Below are positions 42,662-50,488 of a stretch of 64,000 nucleotides of DNA, in pieces; position 1 is the first letter of the stretch; each line of letters starts with the position of its first letter. Position numbers and translations under genes: made by a program. The notes beneath the pieces were generated by a model. The model made no database searches. It was given only the letters and a program-made list of their open reading frames with translations, and had not been told where the DNA came from. The stretch spans positions 1,054,001-1,118,000 of the forward strand of contig CBDDGJ010000003.1 of NCBI GenBank assembly GCA_965227805.1, given 5' to 3'. The DNA comes from CBDDGJ01 sp965227805 (GTDB taxonomy: Bacteria > Pseudomonadota > Alphaproteobacteria > RS24).

Positions 42662-42853
42662 CTAGACATTTGCTACGCAAATAGGTGCTTGGCCTCTATA
42701 CGCGCTAAACGTGCTCTTTTTCTTTTCTGTTGTAGCAAGGTATGCGCGCTCCCGTGTGAGTGTGGCAGTCGGAGAACATATATCTGCTTGTGTGGGATAA
42801 ATCATGTGACAAAATAATACTATGCTGATACTATAGAGACATATATTTCGCAT
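42662..42853 (-). CDS. Possible small secreted cysteine-containing protein
   Basis: A 63-residue frame in the 305-base gap between the acyl-CoA dehydrogenase and the MipA-like gene. The first 22 residues look like a Sec signal peptide (MRNICLYSISIVLFCHMIYP, then TQA before the cut). The mature part would be about 41 residues with two cysteines (DICSPTATLTRERAYL ... APICVANV). The ribosome-binding site is poor (AAAGAAA). It is divergent from mipA, 28 bases apart, and in line with the dehydrogenase gene downstream. I do not recognise a family; it may be a chance frame. The rest of the gap holds no other clear signal. Confidence 0.33.
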   Translation of the reverse strand: MRNICLYSISIVLFCHMIYPTQADICSPTATLTRERAYLATTEKKKSTFSAYRGQAPICVANV

Positions 42854-42881
42854 GATTTCTTTTAGCATAAACAGGATATAT

Positions 42882-43739
42882 ATGTCCCTCCGTTTTATCA
42901 TATTTGTTACCCTTTTATTTTTTGTTTCATTGTCTGGCGCACATGCAGCGGACACTATATCCTCCTATAGCAAGCCAAAGTGGGAATATGGTATTGGCGG
43001 GGGGGCGATTCAAACCCCAAGCTATCCCGCATCGGATGATAGCGTATCGCGCCGTGCTATGCTGCCCTTTTTCATTTATCGTGGCGATAAATATGCATTT
43101 GGCGATCGCGGATTCTTTCGGGCGCGGCAATTTCTGAGCGAAAAGATAGAGATAGACCTTTCTTTCGGGGCATCATTTAACGCGCAATCCGAAGATGACC
43201 CTGACCGTGAGAACATGCCCGACCTCGATTATTTATTCGAGGTGGGCCCGCAGATTATTTACCATGCGGTTAAACAGGAAAGTGCGGCGGGACAGCACAG
43301 TGTTGATTTTGAATTACGCACCCGCGCCGTATTTTCCAGCGACTTTAATAGCCTCGACCGGCGCGGCACAATTTTTGAACCCGCCGTGCAATATGAATAT
43401 ACGAGTGCAAGAAATCCCGATCGCAGAATTTCGATTGACCTTGAAATCATTTATGCAACACAAAAACTTGCTGATTATTTTTACGAGGTCGCCCCGGATT
43501 ATGTGCAGGAAAATCGCCCACGCTATAATGCCCGCGCCGGTTATATCGGTAGCGAAATAGGTGCCAGTATGTCGCTGCCGATAGGCAAGGATCTGCGCTT
43601 GTTTTTTTCCACTCAAATCGGTTTTTATAAGGGGGCAAAAAATAGCGATAGCCCCCTTTTCAAAAAAGATGTCACCTATAGCACCGGTATGGGTATGATC
43701 TACCGTATTGGCGAAAGCACGGAACGGGTGTGGCGGTAA
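42882..43739 (+). CDS. MipA/OmpV family outer-membrane protein
   Basis: A 285-residue protein with a clear signal peptide (MSLRFIIFVTLLFFVSLSG, cut after AHAA). The mature part starts with WEYGIGGGAIQTPSYPASDD, the typical MipA/OmpV opening, and is rich in alternating aromatic/polar beta strands (LPFFIYRGDKYAFGDRG, IEIDLSFGASFNAQSEDD, GLGMIYRI-like end). It ends in an aromatic/arginine residue pair. In E. coli MipA scaffolds murein enzymes; OmpV relatives are porin-like. I chose the ATG at 42882 after AGGATAT; an earlier ATG at 42852 would put ten residues before the signal peptide. Its role here is unknown. Confidence 0.87.
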   Translation: MSLRFIIFVTLLFFVSLSGAHAADTISSYSKPKWEYGIGGGAIQTPSYPASDDSVSRRAMLPFFIYRGDKYAFGDRGFFRARQFLSEKIEIDLSFGASFNAQSEDDPDRENMPDLDYLFEVGPQIIYHAVKQESAAGQHSVDFELRTRAVFSSDFNSLDRRGTIFEPAVQYEYTSARNPDRRISIDLEIIYATQKLADYFYEVAPDYVQENRPRYNARAGYIGSEIGASMSLPIGKDLRLFFSTQIGFYKGAKNSDSPLFKKDVTYSTGMGMIYRIGESTERVWR

Positions 43740-43745
43740 TCTATA

Positions 43746-44915
43746 TTATTCTAAGCGAAAGCTAAGCCCGGCATGGGCGGTAAGCCGTTTGATGAGCGTC
43801 TCTCCCAAAGCCGGCGCACTGGTATAGATGCCACCTGCTAGATCGGGGCAATCCTTCACCAGACAAATACACGCTTCGGCCAGCATTTTGGAGGTCGACC
43901 CATAACCCGGATCCATATCCCCCGTAACGCGGGCACGCATGTCGCCATCATCGGTTTCACCAATAAATAAAATATCGTAATTTCCTGCCGCGCGACTTTC
44001 CGCAGACGGTCCCTCACCGGGCTTGGGCAAGTCTTCGCCGGCAAGCGGACTATTTGCCGCTAAAAACGTGGCCATCGCCTTGCCCTCATCACCCATACCC
44101 GTCACCATCATTTCATCATAGATAAAATCTGCACCATAGGCATAATCCATCAATGCATTAGACCGATGAATGTTTTTGGTGTTAATCGGTGCCATGATAA
44201 AGGGCGCAAGCCATGCGCCCGCAAGCGCCTCTTCTTGCTGTGGCGTATCCATATCGGGTTGGGGCGGACCATCCTTGCCCGCTAAGCTAAAGGGGTTTGC
44301 CAATACAGATATTAAATCCGGATTCTTCCCCAACGCCGCCATCGTTGCCCCCAAAGAGGCCACTGTGCCGCCAGAAAACTCACCATTCATCGCACAGACA
44401 CGGCATTTCACCCTTTGGGCGGCTTTGCCATATGTCTCGCGGATAGCATTTTGTAGAAATAAAACACCTAAATCGAACGGAATAGAATCAAAGCCGCAAG
44501 AAAATACAATACGTGCGCCCGACTGCTTGGCGGTTCGCTCATATGCGCCGATCATCTCATGCATCCAGTTTGGTTCGCCCGTAAGGTCAACATAATGCAC
44601 GCCCTGTGCCGCACAAGCGGCCACCAGATTAGACCCATAAAGTTGGTAAGGCCCAACCGTGGTAATAACGGCGTTGGTCTGGGCAAGCATGGCATTTAGG
44701 CTTGCCGGATCATCGGCATCGGCGACAAGTTTTGCCGTATTATCGGGCAGGCCGATAGATTGCGCCACCTCGGCAAGTTTATTGCCATTGCGCCCGGCAA
44801 TTGCCCAGCTTATGTCCTTCCCATTGCCATAGGTGGCTTGCACATATTCCGCGACAAGCCTGCCGGTAAAGCCGCTTGCGCCGTAAATAACAAAATCAAA
44901 TTTTTTATCTGACAT
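43746..44915 (-). CDS. Saccharopine dehydrogenase/trans-acting enoyl reductase family protein
   Basis: A 389-residue NAD(P)-binding protein. The Rossmann motif is FVIYGASGFTGRLVAEYV, followed by WAIAGRNGNKLAEVA and VGPYQLYGSNLVAACAAQG, then GVHYVDLTGEPNWMHEMI and IVFSCGFDSIPFDLGVLF. These match the family containing mycobacterial trans-acting enoyl reductase and eukaryotic SCCPDH. True saccharopine dehydrogenase activity is unlikely. Such proteins are suggested to reduce lipid enoyl groups, but none is proven in alphaproteobacteria. It is divergent from the MFS gene, sharing an 87-base promoter region with a GTAAAA/TTTTAC inverted repeat. Confidence 0.85.
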   Translation of the reverse strand: MSDKKFDFVIYGASGFTGRLVAEYVQATYGNGKDISWAIAGRNGNKLAEVAQSIGLPDNTAKLVADADDPASLNAMLAQTNAVITTVGPYQLYGSNLVAACAAQGVHYVDLTGEPNWMHEMIGAYERTAKQSGARIVFSCGFDSIPFDLGVLFLQNAIRETYGKAAQRVKCRVCAMNGEFSGGTVASLGATMAALGKNPDLISVLANPFSLAGKDGPPQPDMDTPQQEEALAGAWLAPFIMAPINTKNIHRSNALMDYAYGADFIYDEMMVTGMGDEGKAMATFLAANSPLAGEDLPKPGEGPSAESRAAGNYDILFIGETDDGDMRARVTGDMDPGYGSTSKMLAEACICLVKDCPDLAGGIYTSAPALGETLIKRLTAHAGLSFRLE

Positions 44916-44963
44916 AATCTTTCCTTTCGTTTATATAAGGTTATAGACTAGATTTGCACTTTA

Positions 44964-44978
44964 GTAAAAATGTTTTAC
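44964..44978. repeat. Inverted repeat in a divergent promoter region (possible operator)
   Basis: GTAAAA, three-base centre ATG, TTTTAC: a perfect 6+6 inverted repeat halfway between the enoyl-reductase-like gene and the MFS gene. Its symmetry and place would suit a dimeric repressor acting on both genes. No regulator gene adjoins it. Confidence 0.35.
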
Positions 44979-45002
44979 ACTGGCAAAAAATAAGGGGGCA
45001 TT

Positions 45003-46301
45003 ATGGCTGATACACAAATAGAAACGGATAATAATTTACGCGATAAGATTTATCGTAGCCGGCATTATGCTTTGGCTATTTTGGTGGTTGTTTATACATT
45101 TAATTTTATCGACCGGCAGATTTTGGCGCTGCTACTACCATCAATCAAGGCGGAATTTGACCTTTCTGATTTTCAGCTTGGCTTGCTTTCGGGCACGGTT
45201 TTTGTGATTTTTTACGCGACGTTGGGGATCCCGATTGCGCGCTATGCCGACCGGAGCAATCGGCGTAATCTGGTCAGTATTGCAATTGCGGTATGGAGCT
45301 TTTTTACCGCAATTTCAGGTCTTGCCCAAAATTTCTGGCATTTGCTGCTGGCGCGCATCGGTGTGGGTGTGGGCGAGGCCGGCTGTAGCCCGCCGGCACA
45401 TTCCATGATTGCCGATTATTATCCGCAAGAACAACGCGCAACGGCTCTGGGCATATATTCTTTGGGGATTCCTTTGGGCATTATGTTTGGTGCCTTTGCA
45501 GGGGGCTGGATTGTCGATAATTTTAATTGGCGCATTGCCTTTTTTGTGGTGGGTATTCCGGGCATTTTTATGGCGTTTATTGTGCGGTTCTTTGTCGCCG
45601 AGCCGCCACGTGGCTTGGTCGAACAACGCCAGGCACAGGAACAGCCGCGTCTTGCCGAGGCCTTAAAAGAACTCGCCCAAAAACGCACCTTTTGGCATAT
45701 GTCTTTTGCAGCTGGCCTCGCTGCTTTTGTCGGTTATGGGTTTATCTATTTGGCACCAACTTTCTTATATCAATCCTATGGCATGGCGCCGACAGATATC
45801 GGCATCTGGTTTGGGCTGATTTTGGGTATTCCCGGCGGTTTAGGCATTGTGTTGGGTGGCTTTTGTGCTGATAGGCTGGGGCGGCGCAAAACCGAATGGT
45901 ATTTATGGACAACCGCCATTGCGCTTGCCGCAAGCGTGCCGCTTAATTATATGGCTTATATGTCAGACACATCAACGCTTACACTTTTATGGCTGGTGGT
46001 GCCGGTTTTTCTGGGGAATTTTTATCAGGCAACCGTATTTTCGCAAACTCAGGGCATTGTAAGTTTACGTGTGCGTGCTTTGGCGGCGGGTATATTATTT
46101 TTCATTATCAATATGATCGGCTTGGGGCTTGGACCACCCATTGTCGGCTTGGTTTCGGATTTTCTAAACCCAAGATTTGGCACTGATTCTTTACGCTATG
46201 CCTTGCTGATATGTGGCTTTGTTTATCTATGGGCGGCGCTGCATTTTTACTTTGCCGGCAAGCATTTGAAAAATGATTTGGTAAGCGAAGATGCCGCATA
46301 A
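45003..46301 (+). CDS. MFS transporter, spinster-like
   Basis: A 432-residue major facilitator with 12 predicted transmembrane helices. The first helix region YALAILVVVYTFNFIDRQIL and the loop PIARYADRSNRRNLVSIAIA (MFS motif A) are well preserved; the repeat motif in the second half is GGFCADRLGRRKTEW. VGVGEAGCSPPAHSMIADYY is typical of the spinster-type MFS group common in alphaproteobacteria. Substrates of that group are organic acids, lipids or sugars and cannot be told here. AAGGGGGC before the ATG is the ribosome-binding site. It overlaps the HAD gene by 11 bases. Confidence 0.9.
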   Translation: MADTQIETDNNLRDKIYRSRHYALAILVVVYTFNFIDRQILALLLPSIKAEFDLSDFQLGLLSGTVFVIFYATLGIPIARYADRSNRRNLVSIAIAVWSFFTAISGLAQNFWHLLLARIGVGVGEAGCSPPAHSMIADYYPQEQRATALGIYSLGIPLGIMFGAFAGGWIVDNFNWRIAFFVVGIPGIFMAFIVRFFVAEPPRGLVEQRQAQEQPRLAEALKELAQKRTFWHMSFAAGLAAFVGYGFIYLAPTFLYQSYGMAPTDIGIWFGLILGIPGGLGIVLGGFCADRLGRRKTEWYLWTTAIALAASVPLNYMAYMSDTSTLTLLWLVVPVFLGNFYQATVFSQTQGIVSLRVRALAAGILFFIINMIGLGLGPPIVGLVSDFLNPRFGTDSLRYALLICGFVYLWAALHFYFAGKHLKNDLVSEDAA

Positions 46302-46938
46302 TATTGAGGCCATTATTTGGGACTTTGGGGGGGTTATCACCTCATCTCCCTTTGAGGCGTTTAATATTTATGAGGCAGCACATGATTTGCCGCGTGATTT
46401 TATCCGCACAATCAATGCGACCAACGGGTATGAAAATGCGTGGGCGCAATTTGAGCGTAATCAAATTGATGCAGACACATTTGATGCTTTATTTGCTGAT
46501 GAAGCGCGTGCGCTTGGTCATAATGTGCCGGGGCGGGATGTTTTGGCGTGTCTTGCCGGCACGATAAGGCCGGACATGGTGGATGCGCTTAAGCGTCTAA
46601 AGCAGCACTATAAGCTGGGCTGTATTACCAATAATGTCAAAACTGGCAGCGGGGCAGGCATGGCGCGTAGCGCAAAAAAGGCTGCCGAAGTAAAAGCAGC
46701 CATGCAGCATTTCGATCATATTATTGAAAGTTCTGAAGTGGGCATTCGTAAGCCTGAACCGCAAATTTATCTCATGGCTTGTGAGGCTTTATCGGTATCG
46801 CCCTCACATGCGGTGTTTCTGGATGATTTAGGGATTAACCTAAAACCTGCCCGCGCATTGGGCATGCACACCATAAAAGTGCTCTCTGCCGCACAAGCTC
46901 TGGCTGATTTATCCACTATTTTGGGGCATGATGTTTGA
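46291..46938 (+). CDS. HAD-superfamily hydrolase
   Basis: A 215-residue HAD protein, subfamily IA/epoxide-hydrolase N-terminal-like. Motif I is IIWDFGGVITSSPFEAF, in which the first Asp (WDFGG) is present but the usual second Asp of DxD is replaced by Gly, as in YihX/Acad10-like HADs. Motif II is GCITNN, motif III is the K of IRKPEPQIYLMACEALSV, and motif IV is VFLDDLGINLKPARALGM. It is probably a small-molecule phosphatase; the substrate is unknown. Translation is coupled to the MFS transporter. Confidence 0.88.
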   Translation: MPHNIEAIIWDFGGVITSSPFEAFNIYEAAHDLPRDFIRTINATNGYENAWAQFERNQIDADTFDALFADEARALGHNVPGRDVLACLAGTIRPDMVDALKRLKQHYKLGCITNNVKTGSGAGMARSAKKAAEVKAAMQHFDHIIESSEVGIRKPEPQIYLMACEALSVSPSHAVFLDDLGINLKPARALGMHTIKVLSAAQALADLSTILGHDV

Positions 46939-46944
46939 GCGCGC

Positions 46945-48279
46945 CTAAACAGGCAGGCTAATCACCGCCCGCAAGCCGCCCAGAGGGCTTTTGCCTAATT
47001 GAATATCGCCGCCATGATTGCGCGCAATATCCCGCGCAATGGCAAGGCCTAGCCCTGTGCCGCCTAAATCTGTGCGCGCATCATCCAACCGATAAAAGGG
47101 TTTGAATACCTCTTCCAGCTTTTCTTTGGGAATGCCTGTCCCATTATCATCAACCGTAATGGCAATCAGGTTTATGTCTGCATAAAAATAGGCAGCAAGC
47201 TCTACGCGTGTGCCATGGGCGCAGGCATTATTGATTAAATTGGTGAGGCAGCGCGCAAAGGCCTGGCGTTTAATTTTCACAGTTTTGGTGATATTTTGCA
47301 CAAATTGCACCGTTATATTCGGCCAGCGCCTTAATGTATCATTATATATCTGCTCGAAAAATAAATTAAACGCGACATTTTCGGTTTTTTGTCCGGCATA
47401 GCCGCGAGCGAAATCAAGATAATCATTTAGCATATCCTCCATTTCGGCAACATCAGCGCTCAGATCTCTTTTATCATCACCATCGGGCAGCATGGCTAAT
47501 TGTAATTTCAAGCGGGTAAGGGGGGTGCGTAAATCATGGCTAACGCCTGCGAGCATTGTGGTGCGCTGTTCGATTTGCAGTTTTATTCGGTCGCGCATTT
47601 CAATAAAACTTTCTGCCGCGCGGCGCACTTCGCTGGCACCGGCGGGCTTAAAATCGGGCAGATTTTGGCCGCGTCCAAAACTTTCTGCCGCTTCGGCTAA
47701 TTGCTCAATAGGGCGGATTTGATTGCGTAAAAACGTAACCGAGATAAGAATAAGAAAGAGTGATGCAACGCCCATCCATAATAGAAAAATATGCGAATTT
47801 GTCGCATAGGCTTGTTTTCTTTGCACCAAAATACGCATTACCTCACCGGGCAATAAAATGCGAATATCGACATAATTATCATATGTGCTTGTATCTACCC
47901 AAAAGGGACGCCCGATTTGTGATTCAACCCTTTCGGATAAAGACCTTTGCAAGAGGGCAACTGTGGGCGCCGCAGCGGGTGGTGGTAGATTTTCACCGGG
48001 CAAAAAGGCAAGGCTCATATTGAAATTATCCTTGGCAAGCTGGCTTAGTAAATCGCCATCACCCCCTTGCGCGCGCATGCGTAAATCAACCAGCATAGCA
48101 ACATCGCTAATCACGGCATTTGACAATTTTTGCGTTACAATATTCCAGTGCCGCTCCATAAATAAGAAGGCAACTGCAATTTGTGCCAGCACAACCGGAA
48201 CGATAATAATAAGCAAAGACCGAAAAAATAAAGCACGCGGCATATAAGTTTTCAAAAACTGTTCGAAACGAAACCGCAT
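46945..48279 (-). CDS. Sensor histidine kinase, EnvZ-like
   Basis: Inner-membrane sensor of 444 residues. Two transmembrane helices (about 15-37 and 165-185) flank a periplasmic domain of about 125 residues; a HAMP linker follows (RPIEQLAEAAESFGRGQ). The phosphorylated histidine is in MLAGVSHDLRTPLTRLK. The ATPase has N-box NLINNACAHG, D/F box DDNGTGIPKEKLEEVFKPFY and G2 box GGTGLGLAIARDIARNHGG. It is encoded 4 bases after its regulator, in the order MarR, OmpR-type regulator, kinase. The signal is unknown. Confidence 0.93.
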   Translation of the reverse strand: MRFRFEQFLKTYMPRALFFRSLLIIIVPVVLAQIAVAFLFMERHWNIVTQKLSNAVISDVAMLVDLRMRAQGGDGDLLSQLAKDNFNMSLAFLPGENLPPPAAAPTVALLQRSLSERVESQIGRPFWVDTSTYDNYVDIRILLPGEVMRILVQRKQAYATNSHIFLLWMGVASLFLILISVTFLRNQIRPIEQLAEAAESFGRGQNLPDFKPAGASEVRRAAESFIEMRDRIKLQIEQRTTMLAGVSHDLRTPLTRLKLQLAMLPDGDDKRDLSADVAEMEDMLNDYLDFARGYAGQKTENVAFNLFFEQIYNDTLRRWPNITVQFVQNITKTVKIKRQAFARCLTNLINNACAHGTRVELAAYFYADINLIAITVDDNGTGIPKEKLEEVFKPFYRLDDARTDLGGTGLGLAIARDIARNHGGDIQLGKSPLGGLRAVISLPV

Positions 48280-48283
48280 AAAT

Positions 48284-48985
48284 TTAATCCGTTTTTAATA
48301 TATAACCCGCCCCGCGCACGGTTTGGATATAAAGCGGATCATGTGGTTTTTCCTCTATTTTACGCCTTAGCCGGTTCATTTGCACATCAACGGCACGATC
48401 TGATATTCCCTCATCACCCGAAAACTCGGCGCGTGAAATGGCGCGTCCGGGCGATGTTGCGAGTTTACGCATCACATCTATTTCACGCGTTGTCAGTGTG
48501 ATGCGCGTGCCATTACGTGTAAGCGCACCTTTTTCGACATTAAAGATAAAATCACCGAATTTTGCTTCTTTCACCATTGCATTTTTTTGTTGTGCTTCGC
48601 TATGGGTGCGGCGTAAAATATTATGGATACGCAAAAGTAATTCTTGTGGATCAAAGGGCTTGGATAAATAATCATCGGCACCCACTTCCAAACCCTCAAT
48701 ACGATTCTCCACTTCAGCCCGTGCGGTGAGCAATAAAATAGGAATTTGATTATGCCGCTGTCGCAATTTCTCAGTAAATTCAAGTCCGGTAATATCCGGC
48801 ATCATAATATCAAGCACGAGTAAATCATAAGTCAAGCGATTCATTTTTTCTTGTGCATCAGTGGCATCAATCGCAATGCTTGCGCGAAAGCCATTTTCAC
48901 CGAGATATTTTTGTAATAATGCACGTATGCGTCTGTCATCATCGACGATAAGAATATGCGGTGTATGTTCATCGGGCGCATGCAT
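48284..48985 (-). CDS. OmpR/PhoB-family response regulator
   Basis: A 233-residue two-domain regulator. The receiver has the acidic pair in ILIVDDDRR, phosphoacceptor D59 in DLLVLDIMMPDITG, T87 in LLLTARAE and K109 in GADDYLSKPFDPQELL. The winged-helix DNA-binding domain begins VEKGALTRNGTRITLTTREI and ends RRKIEEKPHDPLYIQTVRGA. It lies between the MarR gene and the kinase. The MarR/OmpR pair next to a kinase recalls the petP/petR pair of Rhodobacter capsulatus, needed for cytochrome bc1 expression. That parallel is from gene order and family only. Confidence 0.94.
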   Translation of the reverse strand: MHAPDEHTPHILIVDDDRRIRALLQKYLGENGFRASIAIDATDAQEKMNRLTYDLLVLDIMMPDITGLEFTEKLRQRHNQIPILLLTARAEVENRIEGLEVGADDYLSKPFDPQELLLRIHNILRRTHSEAQQKNAMVKEAKFGDFIFNVEKGALTRNGTRITLTTREIDVMRKLATSPGRAISRAEFSGDEGISDRAVDVQMNRLRRKIEEKPHDPLYIQTVRGAGYILKTD

Positions 48986-48996
48986 CAGCTTATTTC

Positions 48997-49485
48997 CTAT
49001 TTATAAACCGCATAATGGGCATTGGCGATGAGTGTCTCAACTTTTTCCCGTTCAGCTTCATCAATGATATGATACATAACTTTCTTCCAATTTTGGAATG
49101 TTTTATCATCAAGCCTATATAACATATTAGAAAAGCGTTGAATTTGTGGGGCAATCAGCTGCTGATGCAATTCATGGCCTTTGGGTGTCAAGTGGAGCAA
49201 TCTTTGGCGTCTGTCTTGTTCGCCGATTTTTTGGGTCATATGGTCTGTATCAATAAGGTCGCGCAATATGCGTGCCAGGCTTTGTTTGGATACGCGCAAA
49301 ATATCCAGTAAATCGGCAACGCTCAAGCCAGGCGCGCCGCCAACAAAATGTAACACACGATGATGGGCACGCCCAAAGCCATGCACCGCAAGAATTTCAT
49401 CCGGATCTGATATAAAGTCGCGATAGGCAAAAAACATCAATTCAAGCGCATCTACAAATTTCGTATTATTCTGGGGTAATGTCAC
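48997..49485 (-). CDS. MarR-family transcriptional regulator
   Basis: A 162-residue winged-helix dimeric regulator. Core features are FGRAHHRVLHFVGGAPGLSV, DILRVSKQSLARILRDLIDT (recognition helix) and GEQDRRQRLLHLTPKGHELH (wing). The start is GTG at 49485, preceded by AGAGGG; an ATG start is not available nearby. A perfect 15-bp palindrome lies 21-35 bases upstream and is the likely self-regulatory operator. It leads the minus-strand operon with the two-component pair and resembles PetP by family and context. Confidence 0.92.
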   Translation of the reverse strand: MTLPQNNTKFVDALELMFFAYRDFISDPDEILAVHGFGRAHHRVLHFVGGAPGLSVADLLDILRVSKQSLARILRDLIDTDHMTQKIGEQDRRQRLLHLTPKGHELHQQLIAPQIQRFSNMLYRLDDKTFQNWKKVMYHIIDEAEREKVETLIANAHYAVYK

Positions 49486-49505
49486 GCGTGCCCTCTTGCA
49501 AAAAT

Positions 49506-49520
49506 GTCAACAATGTTGAC
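49506..49520. promoter_or_regulatory. Perfect palindrome, probable MarR operator
   Basis: GTCAACA, A, TGTTGAC: 7+1+7 perfect inverted repeat, of the size MarR-family dimers bind. It lies between the divergent marR-type gene and ilvE-like gene. It overlaps the TTGACT hexamer of the putative ilvE promoter on the plus strand and contains part of a perfect TTGACA on the minus strand, so occupancy should affect both directions. Confidence 0.6.
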
Positions 49521-49544
49521 TTATTCCATATCACTTGTTATCAT
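49516..49544 (+). promoter_or_regulatory. Putative sigma-70 promoter of the branched-chain aminotransferase gene
   Basis: TTGACT at 49516-49521, a 17-base spacer, TATCAT at 49539-49544 (five of six consensus bases). Start of transcription would be near 49551, 50 bases before the ATG. The -35 overlaps the palindrome at 49506-49520. Confidence 0.45.
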
Positions 49545-49600
49545 ATTTATTACAGCAAGATGCAGCATATATGCAAGTATATCGTGAAGGTGTTTAAGTT

Positions 49601-50488
49601 ATGGATGTTCCCTTTGACCAAAAAGACGGGCTTATCTGGTTTAATGGTGAGTTTATCGATTGGAAAGATGCCAAAATTCATGTGCTGACACATGGGCTTC
49701 ATTACGGGTCATGTGTATTTGAAGGCACACGCGCCTATAATGGCAAGATTTTCAAAAATAATGAGCATAATGAGCGATTGGCGCGTTCGGCAGAAATTTT
49801 GGGTTTCACCCTGCCTTTCAGTGTGGCGGAGATCAATGCGGCTTGCGAAGAAACGCTAAGGGTCAATAAATTACATAATGGTTATTTGCGCCCGGTTGCA
49901 TGGCGGGGTAGCGAGATGATGGGTGTTTCGGCACAACAGAATAAAATCAATCTGGCGATTGCGGCGTGGGAATGGCCCTCTTATTTCGACCCCGAAGAGC
50001 GCCGCCGTGGCATTAGAATGGATTTGGCGAAATATCGCCGTCCCTCACCGGATACAATTCCCTGTCTGGCCAAAGCAGCAGGGCTTTATATGATTTGCAC
50101 ACTCTCCAAACATGAGGCCGAGCGTAAAGGTTATGCTGATGCTATGATGCTGGATTATCGCGGTCACGTGGCAGAAGCTACGGGGGCGAATGTATTTTTT
50201 ATTGCCGATAATGTGCTGCACACACCTACACCCGATTGCTTTTTGGATGGCATTACGCGGCGCACAGTTATTGGGCTTGCACAAAAGCGGGGGTTTGAGG
50301 TTGTTGAGCGCACCATTATGCCCGAAGAGCTTGACGGTTTTAGCGAATGTTTTATCACGGGCACGGCGGCGGAGGTGACGGCTGTTTCCGAGATCGGGCC
50401 TTATAAGTTTACCCCAAGCGAGATTACATTTACGTTAAGCGATGATTATCTTAACCAGGTCGGCGCGCCTAATCTGGCGGCATCCTAG
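49601..50488 (+). CDS. ilvE: Branched-chain amino acid aminotransferase
   Basis: PLP enzyme for the last step of Leu/Ile/Val synthesis and first step of their breakdown. 295 residues. IHVLTHGLHYGSCVFEGTRA is the N-terminal signature, K158 in PCLAKAAGLY is the PLP lysine, and YADAMMLDYRGHVAEATGAN with DGITRRTVIGLA and ECFITGTAAEVTAVSEIG follow, the class IV aminotransferase pattern. It is divergent from the MarR operon across a palindrome. Its stop shares the bases CTAG with the stop of the convergent hydrolase gene. Confidence 0.95.
   Translation: MDVPFDQKDGLIWFNGEFIDWKDAKIHVLTHGLHYGSCVFEGTRAYNGKIFKNNEHNERLARSAEILGFTLPFSVAEINAACEETLRVNKLHNGYLRPVAWRGSEMMGVSAQQNKINLAIAAWEWPSYFDPEERRRGIRMDLAKYRRPSPDTIPCLAKAAGLYMICTLSKHEAERKGYADAMMLDYRGHVAEATGANVFFIADNVLHTPTPDCFLDGITRRTVIGLAQKRGFEVVERTIMPEELDGFSECFITGTAAEVTAVSEIGPYKFTPSEITFTLSDDYLNQVGAPNLAAS

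Noticed and set aside
50485..50488. Overlapping stop codons of ilvE and the convergent hydrolase (CTAG)
   Set aside because: Simple tail-to-tail overlap; no regulatory meaning can be supported.
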